A stretch of 25,776 bases of DNA from Choristocarpus tenellus KU-1152 (GCA_964200185.2 CAXNAD020000176.1:1-25776), one strand, 5' to 3'. Positions 1 to 12,575 are shown, numbered from the stretch's first letter. Numbers and translations are program-made. Notes: generated from the letters alone by a model not told the origin.

Positions 1-2251
1 GAAAAGTGCATTTACATTATCCATTCAACGTATGCAACCAAATCACCCAAAAATCACGACATGAAATAATTGCCCCGAAATGGACAGCAGCCACCCCCCC
101 CCCCAGATACTTTGAACCTATTTTGAATTTTCAATATCTTCGAATAACTACGGGGATAGCAGGGAAGGGGGGCAATACGACAACAGTTACTAGTATAGGT
201 ACAATTATGTTTGTTTTTTCGGAGTGGAGTGAAGCTATATAAATTGCGCTTAGACCTTTTTGAGGTGGAATCGAGGTCCTATTTTTGTGCACATTTTCTG
301 AGCGTATGATGATTGGAACCCCAAACCAAACGAACATTTGTTGGGGATTAACTGGGTAGCTGGCTGGGCAGTGTCATTGCTGTCCTCTGAATCGCATGAG
401 AGTGAGCTGTAAGATCTCTTCACTTTTCCGCTGTGTAACTATTTGCAAAAAATGCAATAATGGTAATGGGTCATCTTGCCTTAGAGGGGGGTGTTATGGA
501 GTATATGGTTGGGGTTCTTTTCACTGTCTTCTGGTTCATGTCCTTTGAGTACTTCAAAAGCAACTGTGCATTTATGAGGATGAACATTCACCTTCTCTTC
601 TGCAGCCACACTCTCATGGGGAGTTGACTGCATGTCATGCTTGGAAATAAGTTGTCAGGCAAAATGTTTCAAATTCCCTGAATACTCAGTAAGGAATAAA
701 CAGAGACCCTCCAAGATAGGATAGATTGCATTGCTTCTTTTCGATCTCTTCAAGTAACTACAGAGATAGAAAAAAAAGAAAAGAGCATGAAAATAGCCCA
801 TGTGAGGTAGAAGGAATGGGTTGCAGTAGTACAATACCTGGAGATATCCACTGCTTTGTGTCAAGCAATAGCCACTAACATCTTTGTAGAGTAGAGAAAC
901 AAATATATGTGGGTAGCCTTTTTGGCAGTGGGGTTGAATACCATTTGAAGTTTTTGTGTACAAGTTGGTCTCACAATTATGAGCCCTCCCCAATCATATC
1001 CAAGCAGGTGGCAGCTGCCTGCCAATAGGAATGAACAAGGAAAAAATGGATAACCCAAACACAAGTGGGTTCATCATCTTCATGGGGTCACAAAACCAGA
1101 CTCCAATGCAAATCCAAGGATGAACTCATAGATGTGGGGTGGGGGAGTGAGGAAGATTGCAGTTGAAGAGTTGACACTATGGACTTGAATCAGACACCAG
1201 TGTTGAGTTAGTTCTACATCAACTAATGAACGTACCAGTGTGGTACCTCTATTTCGATGATTGGCAGGGTTAATGTGTGTTTGACAATAGTTGCAGATAT
1301 CCATCACTATTTGTCTAGCAGTGCCTATGAATATTAGAGTGGACTGGAGTTTCTAAGTCGTACAGGGGCAGCTTTTGGGGGTTGGCAGGACCAAGTGCTG
1401 TTAAGATTCTTGCGGGTGAATTTTTAGATGTGCGGTGAGTGCGAGAAATACCCAAATAATAATAATAAATCATTGTTATTATCAGTAGTAGAATCTTCAC
1501 CTTAGCCTGGTGACTATACAACCCGTAGTCAGAGGCACTATACACTGCAACCACTGATACAACTAACTGTTGTACTGAAACTAATTGTACTGCCTTTGTT
1601 CATGCCTTGCTTCTCACATGTTGAGTTTAGCCATCCCACCGCTGGTCACTCCATTATGTATTGCAATACACTGTACTGTGAATTAATACACTGTACTGTG
1701 AATTAATACACTGTACTGTGAATTGCAACTTCATTCCCCTCCGCATCACCTAAACTATGACCCATGCCAGATCTGATCTTGTGCCCAATACAAACCAAGA
1801 TTCATGAGTGAAGGTTTGATAACCTCACCAGTACCAGGACCTCAAAACCAGACACGACCACAATCTATGGGGCTTCATTCCAAGTAGGATATACTTGGGG
1901 ACCATATAATTCTGTAGACACAGTTGAGCACTAATACATAATAAGAGTAGTCCAAACAAAACAGGCTAATTTAGGAAGGAATGGCATCAGTAGGGGTTGC
2001 TTCCAAGGTGCTAAATGACCCTCATCTAGTTTGTTTAGATTGCACCTAGTACAAGATTCTTATGTCATACGTCTTATCCGTTTCGCTGGATTGTTGGCAA
2101 CCAATACCACAATCAAAGGCATGTACAGTGGCTCTCGGTGGACTGAGAACACTTTTTTAGCACCGATTGGCAACAAAATGGAAGTTGTGCAAATCAGACA
2201 TGATGCAGCTCTTCCTTTTGTACAGGGTGTAGTTCTTGCTATGTTTCCATG
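1..2251. other. Left flank, no assignable gene
   Basis: No stretch here gives a protein I recognise. The longer open frames are low-complexity or aromatic-rich and look random. Two short minus-strand frames have somewhat coding-like composition. One runs from an ATG at 633 down to a stop at 481 (50 codons, acidic). The other, open from 406 to a stop at 250, lies just after a plausible acceptor (cttacag). Their phases do not join through the obvious donor at 591, so I do not call a gene. The part next to 2251 is presumably the 3' untranslated and downstream region of the RAD51B-type gene. I saw no clear polyadenylation signal. Confidence 0.4.
1665..1724. repeat. Tandem repeat, 3 x 20 bp
   Basis: Three identical adjacent copies of the unit aatacactgtactgtgaatt. 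Part of each unit (acagtacagtg on the reverse strand) is nearly self-complementary. The flanks on both sides contain ttgcaa-like sequence. It lies in unassigned sequence and looks like a simple minisatellite. Confidence 0.95.
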
Positions 2252-4240
2252 CTACCCGGTATCATAAGCATGCAGTTCTTTTAGCCCCATGTCCTGTACT
2301 TCATACCAGCAAACCACCGATGGAGCAAGGGGGGACTTGCACAGACGCATCTCCCGGTATGCTTTGTGCTGTTCCAGTACAAGCTGTGGACAGGCAACAC
2401 CACGATGTTGTGGTAGATGTGAGGTTGTGAATTGTTGGGGAGGAACATACAAGGATTACACAGGGCATTCTCAGCCATGGCTCAGAACAACAAATATGCA
2501 AAAACAGGATAACTGGGGCGTAAGGGTGATGGTCGTCATCACTGACTTATTCGGCAATTTGCATCCATTGACAAAAAAAAAGAACCTCACCCTATTTGAC
2601 ACACAGTGGTGCCATGTGTTGCCCAGAGCAGGTGTAATGTATGATCCAACCTTGCCATCAGAATCAGCCTCAAACATGGCACCATCTGGCCTGGTTTTAC
2701 TATTTTGAAATCTGTGCGTTTGATTAATAGGTGTAAACCTGGTGGTGACCTGATTGGTTACAAGGACCACAGCATTGAACGTGTATGCTAGTCGCCTGAG
2801 GTTCAAATGTACAGAAAGAGGATGAGGTCATCAACAAATTAGAGTTGAATAAGATTAGAGTCAGCAGGGCAGACACTAGGGGCAATCTCAGCATCTTACT
2901 TGAGAACTGCGGCTTGTCGTGTAAGGACCTCTTGCCTGTTCGCCATATCCTCCTTTGCAAAATCCTGATGTTCAAGGAAGTCAACAAGGTTGGAATGTGG
3001 GCATTGACCGGATACAACCACACAAGGGTTGCTTCAACCAGTTTCAGCTGGACAAGTGTCAATCCTGAGCAGTTTTGCGTACCTTTCTTGCCAACGCAGC
3101 AACTGAGTCGAGAATGATGAGACGCTTGTTACCCTCTATGATGAGCATCTGTAGGGACTCGAGTCGGCTTAATAGGTCTGTTGAGGTATCCACCGCAAAC
3201 ACTGTCACCTGGATGTCATTTTTAAAATATCCATGGGGTGTTACATCGGTAAATATTTTCATATCATTTGACAAATGCAAGGACACCGCGCAACTAACCC
3301 CCTGAATCATCAGCATATCAGCAAGTGCATAGAAAAACTTGAGGGAAATATCGGACGTCATTGTAAATATGTCGTTGTAGCATGTGCCTTCCTTTACCTG
3401 CTCCAGCAATCGGGTCATACCCTCGGAACGGGACATGTCCACCCCATGCGCATAATACTCTGGTACTCGAGTGCTCGCAATTTCCATGAGTCGATCTGGA
3501 CTGAACTGCCTCGACCGACAAAGGGGAACAAAAAAGATGTGCCACATTGAGTGCTTTCAGTTGGTGCAAAAGCGTACAATTACCCTTGAAGAATCTGTCG
3601 AGGTTCACGATTAAGATATCGAAGTAAAGATATCAAAGTAGACTAATCGCGTTACCCATGCTCAAAGACAGTGAAGAATACACTACCTTGCGCTCAGTGT
3701 CCAAGTAGACGACGCCTGCTCGCTCGCCCAATCCCCCTAGTCGAGCCGGCAAACAAGCCTGTGCCGCCATCATGAGGCATATTTGTGTCTTCCCCACACC
3801 AGCGGGACCGACCACTTCAGTTATCATCCCGGTAGGGAATCCACCCTGTGTGTGAGAAAGATACGCGGAACATGCGTAAGAACGCAATATCTAAGCCTGG
3901 AGTACAGCTTGTTCTCTAGATTAACATTTCCAGCTGGAAAGATAAGTCCCCAGATCACCTGCAATGCTTCGTCAATCGTTGTCAGCCCTGTGGCAAGGAA
4001 AAAGCTCCCTCCTTCCCTTCTCTCTCTAAGGAGATCGCTCGCTACACGGGTCTCGGGGGCAACTTTTGACGCCACAAAGCTGAGAAGGCTGGCTACATCT
4101 GCACGGTTGAGATTGAGCAGACCTACGAGTTGTAACTCCGTCTTCGAAAACAAGTCATTGCATGTGTGAAGACCTCCAGCGATCAAACGACACACCATAT
4201 CATCCTCAAGGCCAAGCCTTCGCAACGGTCGATTGGACAT
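2252..4240 (-). CDS. RAD51B: RAD51B-type recombinase paralogue, complete, 7 exons
   Basis: RecA/RAD51-family ATPase of the RAD51B type. In other eukaryotes RAD51B acts in the nucleus in the BCDX2 complex (RAD51B-RAD51C-RAD51D-XRCC2), which helps RAD51 filaments in homologous recombination. Exons on the minus strand: 4240-3959, 3845-3687, 3505-3398, 3208-3083, 2964-2900, 2795-2591 and 2383-2252. All introns are GT-AG, phases agree at every joint, and the 1077 nt give 358 residues plus TAG. Residues 1-70 match the N-terminal helical domain. Walker A is GPAGVGKT at 107-114 and Walker B is LIILDS at 213-218. Further family blocks are VVYLDTE, DRLMEIASTR, VLVTNQVTT, ALGNTW and CKSPLAP near the C-terminus. 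The length is close to human RAD51B (350-384). Another in-frame ATG at 4252 would add four residues; I chose 4240 because MSNRPLRRLGL lines up with the usual start. It is divergent from the GAA1 gene. RAD51C or RAD51D fit less well because of the LGNTW and KSPLAP blocks. Confidence 0.93.
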
Positions 4241-4470
4241 GATGTGACACAATCTTGTACTTTGTTGCTATTTTGATAGTGATACCTCTACAGTTTTAGT
4301 TCGAACCAGAGATACACAGATTTAAATCTCCAGTAAATGCCATCCAGAAGATAACAAACCTTCAAACCAAAATCTTCAGTAGAGGTGGAAACGAGGAAAG
4401 ATGGCGTGGGTGGAGAGACTGTAAGGAGCATAGAAGAAAATACTTCGAAAGGCCTCTAACTCGATTTTAA
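4241..4470. promoter_or_regulatory. Divergent intergenic region between RAD51B-type and GAA1 genes
   Basis: Only 230 bp separate the two divergent start codons, so both 5' untranslated regions and core promoters must fit here or overlap. I see no clear TATA box or other named element. The half near GAA1 is purine-rich on the plus strand (around 4380-4440). The promoter role is inferred from position alone. Confidence 0.55.
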
Positions 4471-7323
4471 ATGGAGAAAGGTAAACCATCATCTCTGGAG
4501 TCGGGTGTGGGAGTATCAATAGAGAAGAGTCGAGGGTGGATAGCACCAGTTTTAATATATGCTCTCTCAGGCTTCGGTATTGTTTGGATTTTTCTCTTCC
4601 CTGCGGTGACGCTCACCACATCTGAAGCTAAGCCGAGAGGTACGTTCTTTGACGAGAATGCCCTTTTGGTGCACCACACTATGGTGGAGCTGGGGGATGG
4701 AGTGGATTGGGCACACTCGAGAAGGCTGAAAGAGGCTGTCCCACAGGTACGCGTAATTTCTCATTCTTCTCTTGGCTGGAAAACTCCGCATGGCATGGAA
4801 AAATCCCTCCCTAGTGTGATAGAATGAGTGTAAATATTTTCCATCCCCTCATTTACGCCACCCTAGTTCCATTTATGCTTCACAGGACGACACAAGAGCG
4901 TTGGACTGGGTTTGCAATTTGTTTCACCATTTGGATCTGCCGTGCTATACGCACTCATTCTATGTGAACCCTGTTCAACGGCTGGGACTGCGAAAGAGGT
5001 GATGATGTAGAGGATGCCTCGAGTGTCTCTTTGGGCAGAAATTTTCCTGGTGTATCTGGTTTCTTGTGTGGAATATCTCTCAAGAGTATATGACTGGTCA
5101 TTGGCCTGCCCTATCTATCTCTGCAAATAGGATTCATTTCTTGGCTGCCCCAGGAATGTTATGACTAGCCTAACCACGATATACCTAGGACTGCTGATCC
5201 TTGCACCCAAAGGTAATTTTCGCGTTCCCTTCCTGCTGCTTCAGTGTGTACACTGTGCTGGAGCCAGCATCAGGAGCAGATGGCAAGGAATGCATGATCG
5301 TTACCACGGCCCATGATCTTTCAGGGCCGGCAAAGGATTTGCTGAATGATTCCGATTTCTCAGGGATATCTCTGTCCGTGGCAGCACTCAAGCATCTCAA
5401 GGATGAGGTTGGTTGGTTGGCGAAGAATGTCATCCTCCTTGTGGCAGATGAGCGCAGGAATGACGACAAAGGGTTCCTGCACCCAGGTGTAAAAGCCTTT
5501 GTGGATGACTACCATGCTGACACGATGAGCCTGCTGGCGAGGTATGAGATCATTCATTTCGCATTTTCTTTTGTCGCACGATAGTCAAGTGGGCATGGTG
5601 TATGCTAGCCCAAACCATGGACGGAGGGTATTGCCCCTTTGATATATCTGTCTAGTATTTGATGTGACAGGCGTGACAGAGATTCTGCACATGGAAGGGC
5701 AGTGCGTCACATGGGAGTGATGAGAGCAGCGATATCCCTTGACTTTCCAAGAGGGGAACAATGGAGTAATATCCAGGTATTGACATCAGGTGAGTCAGAT
5801 CATCTTTAAGTCAGTTTTTGTATGGCTTTCGCTTACATCCTCTGCAATATCTTTTAGGCGTTGTGGTAATGTACTAGTACCTACATGACTACATTGCAAG
5901 GTCCTTTTCTTGTACTTCAATGCGGTGCAGTGCTCCAGACAGTCTGAGGGATTGTGATACATCTAGGCTGGCATTAGCTTTACAAAACCATTATCAGACT
6001 GCGATAACTTAACGCTAATTTGTTGCTCCCCTTAGGTTTTAATGGCGAGCTGCCCAATATGGACCTTCTTAATACAGCTGTGTATCACCTGGGGAGTTAT
6101 GGGGTGGGTGTGACACTTGACACGTGTTCTGGTTCACTGCATACAGAAGACCACTCCTGTTCAGACATCGTGGGCAGAGCAAAGAATGTTACTATTCCCC
6201 TATTAGCAAACTTGAAAACGGGCGACAGAGTTGAGGCGTATATGAAACGTCTCTTCTCCATGCTCGGTTTTATGGGATCTCTGGCCATGAGACCAAGTGG
6301 ACCCCACGCCCACTTCTTGCGGCATAGTGTGGATGCCATCACAATAGCAGGACATGAGTCAAGTCCGATGCAGCCTGACCACCTAGCAGTCGTTCACCCA
6401 CGAAACCTCACAACTGCACTGCTTAACATTGTTCGTGGAATGTCCAACTTGGAGGAGGAATTGCACCATTCATTCTTCTGCTACATCATGCTCTCCACAC
6501 AGGCATTTGTGTCCATAGGTATGTCGGGTTGAAGCAGATATGCACGTGTAGCTGGGAATTTGCAGTGGTCCTTTTGTTGTGTACGGACAACAATCTCAAC
6601 AAACTGGGGAGGGGACATTGTTACAGTAGCACTGCTTGTACATATCATTCTCTAACATTTCGACAATCTTTTCCATGTCTGTTCTCAGGAGAATATGCTT
6701 ATGCTCTGGGCCTCTTGTTGCTCCCATTAGCTCTACAGGCTGGCAAACTAGTCAGCCCAAAGGGAAGAATCAGGCTCCTTGATTCCGCCATTGTACTTGG
6801 GTGCTTGGAGGGCTATGGTCTGCTCGCCTTTGGAGCTGCACTGGCCAGCCCCCCACATTCTATATCCCAACTGAATCTCTCTATGCAATGTACAACAATA
6901 TTGGGGTGGCTGTTGGTGTTGGTGCTGGTACGAGCTAGAGACAAGCGCCAAGGATCTCTAGACTGGGAAGGTCCAAAGGCAGCAAATGCATGCTTGGTGC
7001 TGTATGCATTGACTGTTACTGCACTGCTCAACTGGCCTCTTTCCTTAATTATTGCTCTGACACATGTCCCCATTTTGATGGCATCCCGCCCATGGCGCCG
7101 TACGGCTCCCCAGTTTTGGTGTATGCTGGCAATAGTGGGGGGCACTTCCCCTGTGACTTGGCTATGGTGGCTTGAAATTGTGACAGGATCGGGTTCTGAT
7201 GGAGTGATGTGGATGCAATGGTTGAGGGGGTACCAATCAGTGGGACTGATGAACTTGCCATTGTTGTGTTTAATCTCTATTCCAACACATTTGATTACTT
7301 TGTATGTGCTGCTTGCCCAATAA
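4471..7323 (+). CDS. GPAA1: GPI transamidase subunit GAA1/GPAA1, complete, 6 exons
   Basis: GAA1 is a subunit of the ER-membrane GPI transamidase, which attaches GPI anchors to proteins; it resembles M28 peptidases in its lumenal domain. Exons: 4471-4746, 4886-4998, 5245-5541, 5671-5789, 6036-6518 and 6689-7323. All introns are GT-AG (129-246 bp), phases match, and 1923 nt give 640 residues plus TAA; the human protein has about 621. Residues 22-46 form one strong N-terminal membrane segment, followed by a FFDENALL block that matches the family's SENAM-type region. The lumenal part carries ARDRD..GRAVRHMGVMRAA and FNGELPNMDLLN (270-281), the latter nearly identical to the human LNGQLPNLDLLN block. 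HHSFFCYIMLS and FVSIGEYAYALG precede a hydrophobic C-terminal half with several membrane segments, ending NLPLLCLISIPTH...LLAQ, as in other family members. The start is the first ATG before the membrane segment. Codon use and GC look like those of the RAD51B-type gene. Confidence 0.94.
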
Positions 7324-10239
7324 TTGAGCTTGCTTGGAACCGCTATATTATGGAAACATGCGAATATCGTAGAGGCCAAGACTTGCCAAGATCTGTCTCC
7401 TGTGCTTGGGTTTACACATTGATGTTTTGCTTGCTTCACCTGCTTTACACATGAAGTCATTATCCACAAGGAATGCACTGCTGGGAAGTGATACTTAATC
7501 TTGCCTCTTCAAGAATCATAATTTCCTACAGAAATGCTTTGAACTCCAAAATGAAGATCAAAGGATACTTGGGATATTACAGGAGCACTTCTTGATTATT
7601 GTATTGTAGGTTAGGTCCTCTGGTGATACTCCACATGCTTGTATGAACAATAGTTTTGTGTCAAATAGACTTACCCCACCCCAAAGCAGATTGATGTAGC
7701 CATAGAAAAGACCTACACACTCACCGGATGTATGGATCTCCTTACAGCCTTGAAAACATTTTGTGTACAATCCAGGGAAGAGAAAATAGATTATGTGGAG
7801 TCAGCAGGATCAGTGACAGACCCGCTGGTTCACTTGCAAGGAATCTGCAACAGCATGACTGCCTGAGGAGGGCCCACGTACATTGCACTCCACAAGCCAG
7901 ACAGCCCACCATCTGGTGCCCCCCCCCCTTGGAAACAAAATGGGGACACCTCTATTTTTGCTTGCTATTTCCTGCAGCAAGAGGTGCATGCTGGGGTGAG
8001 ATGAGTATGTGTATTTATTGTGGTAATAATTTTTTGGTCAATTCAAATTGCACGTCATCCTCTGTGTTGGGGTGGCATACACATTCCCAATACAACACCC
8101 AATATTAATATTAATAGAATGCTGTTCTCCAAAAGAACGTTTAGGATATGAATATTTTTGGTCAATGTGTGCTGCAGGAGGGGTCTCGTGATCCACACTG
8201 GTGTGATATGAATCTATCCTTTATTGTGTTGAGAGAATCACAAAGATGAAATGAAATTACACACTGCCTTGTCGCAGAGGCGACACTCTCTACGCCTGTG
8301 CCATGTAACAGTAATTTCTGACAGTGTAGAAAAAGAATTGTATCAGCATCAGGATCATTTTTGTCAACAAGACCTCATTTCTGTTGGCGGTGTTCTACTA
8401 CAATCAATATCTCCTGATTATTTGGGTGTATTTACTTCCCTGCTGGGGGTACAATTGCGGATGCGCTTTGTTCATTTGTTTGAGTGGACATTTTGAAACA
8501 TGTTGAATGTAGGAATACATGCTAATAAAATGGATGTAAGCCACAACAAATCCTTTCCAACTGAAGTTAGAGCAACAGCAGGAGGACAACCTCATGATCA
8601 TACTAAGTTTCAACACCAGTTGTGGAGGATGATGAATGCCTTGTGGCCTGTTAGAAATTCAGATCTTAGTTTAATCCTTTCTCATCACGGTACTACATTA
8701 GTTGCCCAAAAGTTGTCCACCCAACCAGTTCCAAAACTGCACATACCTCCACCGCTTCCAAGTTAAAACCACTTGCCTATGTTGCGCTGGGGGGTATTCT
8801 TGCCTTAGCCCTTCTGGAAGGATGGAAATGAAGTTGAGTGGATAGAAAAAATCAAGAATGCTGTGTTTCGCATCCAGTTTGTGCCCCCATCTCTTTCTGC
8901 CTTGCCTAGAAAGATGTAGGCAAGTGCTATAAATAAGTATTGCCATAACCTCTATTAAAAAAATCCCCAATGTTTGTACGATTGAGTCCTTCGCCCTCCT
9001 TTTGTGCATAGTAGTGTCCTTTAAATCAACAGGAATGTCCCAAAAATGAGCATGCTTCTTTGCACACAAATGCCTTTCTTGCATGTAGGCTGATCAATAA
9101 CAAAAACAATCCAAAAGACAACTGGATCATATGGTCACAAGACAATTCTGATTTGGTATAGAGGAATCTCAATCATAACAGTACAGTGGAAGCAAGATGG
9201 GATAATAATAATAGTATCAAACAACATGTATGTACACTCTAATGTGCATGATTTGAGGAAAGATATGTATACAACAGGGAGGATACATGGAAATGAAGTA
9301 CAGTGCACACGATTGACCACCTCTTCCCCAACCAAGAACAGCTATTCATCGCCAACATGCCATAAGCTACTCAGTCAAGATAATCTCATTGGACCGCACA
9401 ATCAACCCAAGGATACCATGTTACAACTAGTTAAATGCTGACATGACCTATAGTAAAATACAATGGAGGCTGGTTCTAGCTGAAACTATGAAATCACCGA
9501 CTCACTACTCTTCTCATGGTGAAACCTACAACCTAATCTTGCCCCATGATATTACCACCTACTTGAGCAATACTACCTACTGCAGAGTAACAGTAGCGTA
9601 TGTCTGGAGGTTGAGTTGCCCTGGTGGGGCAATCATGCCTCAGGGTTTCTACATGATCAGATGGTCCTCTGCAATGCTCTTGTCCCCTTGACTCCATTTT
9701 TGTGTACATAGGATATAAACAAAATCTACCTTGGGGCTGCATGTCACATATAGCAACCCCAATCACCTTGGTGGCACCCTTATATGACTCACACTTGCAG
9801 TTCGACGTCCCACCTGGATCAAGCATGAGCACACAGCATGACATAAACCATGCAGAAGTATGCTATGAACAATTGGAATGAATTGTAGTTACAGAGGTGT
9901 AAAGAATGTGCAAATTCTCAAAACACAAGAATGTACATTTATCCCAACTCTTGCGGCCTTGACAGATACCATTATCTATTTTATAGAGAAATGTGTTGAA
10001 AAGCCTAATCTAAACTCTATTTTATGTTATATTTTTGCAATTTTTCCATAATGTGCAATCCCATTCCCTTTGAACAACACTCGACTTTGTCAAAACTATG
10101 ATAGAAATCTTATCTGCAGAACCATGTGAGACTTCCTGGCCAGTTGTGCACTAAGCCACCATGATCACACCGAACATAAAATGTCAACAAAACATGTTTG
10201 ATGTAGGGCTTACTTAAAACCAACCAAGCAAGAACTCAC
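7324..10239. other. Region without an assignable gene
   Basis: Begins with the presumed 3' untranslated region of GAA1 and reaches the last clear CDPK exon. Open frames at 7728-8108, 8251-8496 and 8500-8766 on the plus strand, and 8698-9084 and 9533-9844 on the minus strand, give products with no motif I recognise, and their composition looks random. Any remaining 3' exon and the 3' untranslated region of the minus-strand CDPK must lie here. The best exon candidate is listed separately at 9763-9813. Confidence 0.5.
9763..9813 (-). CDS. Candidate last exon of the CDPK gene (tentative)
   Basis: On the minus strand a gatccag acceptor is followed by 16 codons and TGA in phase 0, the phase needed after the exon ending at 10240. 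The tail would read VGRRTASVSHIRVPPR, basic and serine-containing. Nothing but phase and splice signal supports it. If the donor at 10239 is not used, translation instead runs on ten residues to a TAA at 10212-10210. Both endings remain possible. Confidence 0.22.
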   Translation of the reverse strand: MGRRTASVSHIRVPPR

Positions 10240-12093
10240 CTTCTTGATCAGCCCAGTGACTGGTCTGTGATGCCTTTCAAGAGCCATGTTCTTCCACAAA
10301 TGAGCAAACTCTTGGTAGTCCACCCTACCATCCCCTGATACATCTGCTTCTAAGATCATTCTATTTATCTATGGAACAAAGAATTAATAGGGAGGGGGAA
10401 GGGGTTTGGAAGGATAACATTAGGTGCAAATAAAAAATAGGCAGTACAAATAGTACAAGCATTCCCCCCCAATCTGTGCCCATTACTGTCTCACTAATAA
10501 TAGATATAACAAGAGTGACATAACTTCACTATCTTTCATGAGCAACACCAAGAACAGTACTAGCTATCTCAAAAAACATAAATTCACCACACATTACCAT
10601 TAGATTGAAAGAAAGAGTAAAGGCAACTTTTATAGTAATTAATTACTCACAACTGGATCGTAAGGCAAGAGGAGAGATCTGCCAAACAAATCTACTCCGG
10701 TATTGGATTTAATTGGATATACAACCAAGTAGAGTAGACAAGAGTAGCCTCACCTTCTGAACCATACCACACAGCAAAGCCACAAAAAATTCCCACCTTT
10801 TTCTGTTACTCTGCAACAAGTCCTGTATGAGGCTTCTAGACAGTCAGTAGGTAGGGTGCTCAAACTATAAAAAATCCATCAAAAGTTGAAGCTGTATTCC
10901 TATTGCCCCCCCCCTCCCCCATTATCAATCCCAAACAATCAACAATACATGTTCAGTACCACCACCCTCACCTCCTCAGAATCAAAATCGAGTCCACCCA
11001 CTCGCCTTATCCCTTCGGCAGTCAGGAATCCATTACCGTCTCGATCAAGGTCTTCAAATGCCTGAATCCATTTAGACCCGAGTAATGATCAATTCAAAGT
11101 AGTTCATACTATTAATAGTATATGGCAAGATCAAGCATCAAAAAAGCCCCAACAGAAATACAAATCCAACATGCATGCACACAGACAGGAAGATCATTCA
11201 TAAGGCAGTCCATGTAACTACTCAGTAAAAACCAAGCCTATATGCGAACAATTAACAAAAACACATTTTTTTGTAACCACCACACCATACCATGTCAAAT
11301 AAGGTATCATGACACATAACAGACAAACAGGTCATGCCAAAGATACGTATCTTGTTCAATGACCACATCCACCGTAAAGGTAACCATTAGGACAGTTACA
11401 AGAAGCAAACAAGGCAAATTGTCAAAGAGGTTGTTCAAGAAAGAAAGGGTCTTAACACCTTTACCCAGCAATATCCACCCTCCTTTACCTGTTGCCCCCT
11501 CCATCCCCTCTCCATCATTGGCACCTGCAGACTTGGGCGGCACTCCACACCAAAGATTATGTTGTCAACTTGGCCATTCCCTCACCAAACAAGACACAAC
11601 CTTGATTATTGATATACCTTGCTTGACCAATGCACAGGACAGGAGGAGCCCCACACCTGCTCTATTTCATTGCTTCAGTGACACATCACAGCTGATGGTC
11701 TGAAGCCCTCTATTGACTACTGCATATACAATAAAAAAGCTTGGACCAATAAACCAAACACACACACACACACACAACATGGACTTGCCTGGTGCAACTT
11801 CTCCTCATCAAGCTGTATCCGAGTCCACATGGTAGCCGCAATGAACTGATAATTAAAAAAACACAAAAACAAGAATGACGAGCGAGTCACCAAATGAGTC
11901 ACCACTTTCACTCAAGAGGACATTCATGAGCACTTCACTCCAGTCAACAATATTAAAAAAAAAAGTGACATCAATACCTCAATATTATAACATATTTCTC
12001 ATGAGTGGTCACCTCATTGTAGTTGATCTCTGCCGACTTGTTGATATTCACAGCCTTGTACAGCGCCTCTACCTCTGGACCAGACACATGCTC
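10240..12093 (-). CDS. CDPK exons: EF-hands 2 to 4
   Basis: Four exons: 12093-12013 (EF2 loop, residues NINKSAEINYNE), 11845-11789 (FIAATMWTRIQLDEEKLHQ, the helix between EF2 and EF3), 11061-10972 (EF3) and 10368-10240 (EF4 plus the tail to LIKK). All joints are phase 0, so each exon is a whole number of codons. FIAA after the EF2 loop is typical of CDPKs. Confidence 0.9.
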
Positions 12094-12544
12094 CTGTTAT
12101 GGTATACACAGAGCCAGAAGGACAAGGTGTCAAATGTCAACAAACAAGATAGAAAGAACACCACCATGCACACAACACAAAACTGACTAGCCCATCATAC
12201 AGAGTCATTCCAACAACAGAACAAATATTAGAAAATAGTTCATACGGACAAAAATAGTGTTCACACTGAACTCTGTTATACAAACACCTGACACAAGCAC
12301 ACTAGAAATATAACATCAATCCATGGGTCTGCAGTGGACTGTTATTAACAGATTAGTAGTAGAAGCAATCACTGCACACAAAGTTATGGATATCTGTAAT
12401 TGTTGCCATAACGCCTTCCTTCCCTTTTGCCTCTACTTGCAGTACTATATATACATTGGCGGTACATCGTCCTACTGTCCCCCCTTCCCTTCTATCCATC
12501 TTTGTAACTCTTTGAAGAGATGGCGAAAAAACAAGTACATCATA

Positions 12545-12575
<31 letters not shown>

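Noticed and set aside
2289-2708. 139-codon plus-strand open frame
   Set aside because: It is antisense to exons 6 and 7 of the RAD51B-type gene and has a random-looking composition.
3059-3547. A single 162-residue minus-strand protein
   Set aside because: It reads through intron 3 of the RAD51B-type gene. The segment between the LLEQ donor and the VTVFAVDT acceptor has no family match, and removing it gives a proper alignment.
6813-7478. 221-codon open frame on the minus strand
   Set aside because: It is antisense to the last GAA1 exon, whose plus-strand frame matches the family well. The antisense product has no motif.
7728-8108. 126-residue plus-strand gene downstream of GAA1
   Set aside because: The product has no motif or hydrophobic pattern of interest and contains a translated poly-C tract. 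It is more likely untranslated or intergenic sequence.
9533-9844. 103-residue minus-strand gene
   Set aside because: No recognisable motif, no supporting neighbours. Part of it overlaps a shorter candidate CDPK exon in another frame, itself unproven.
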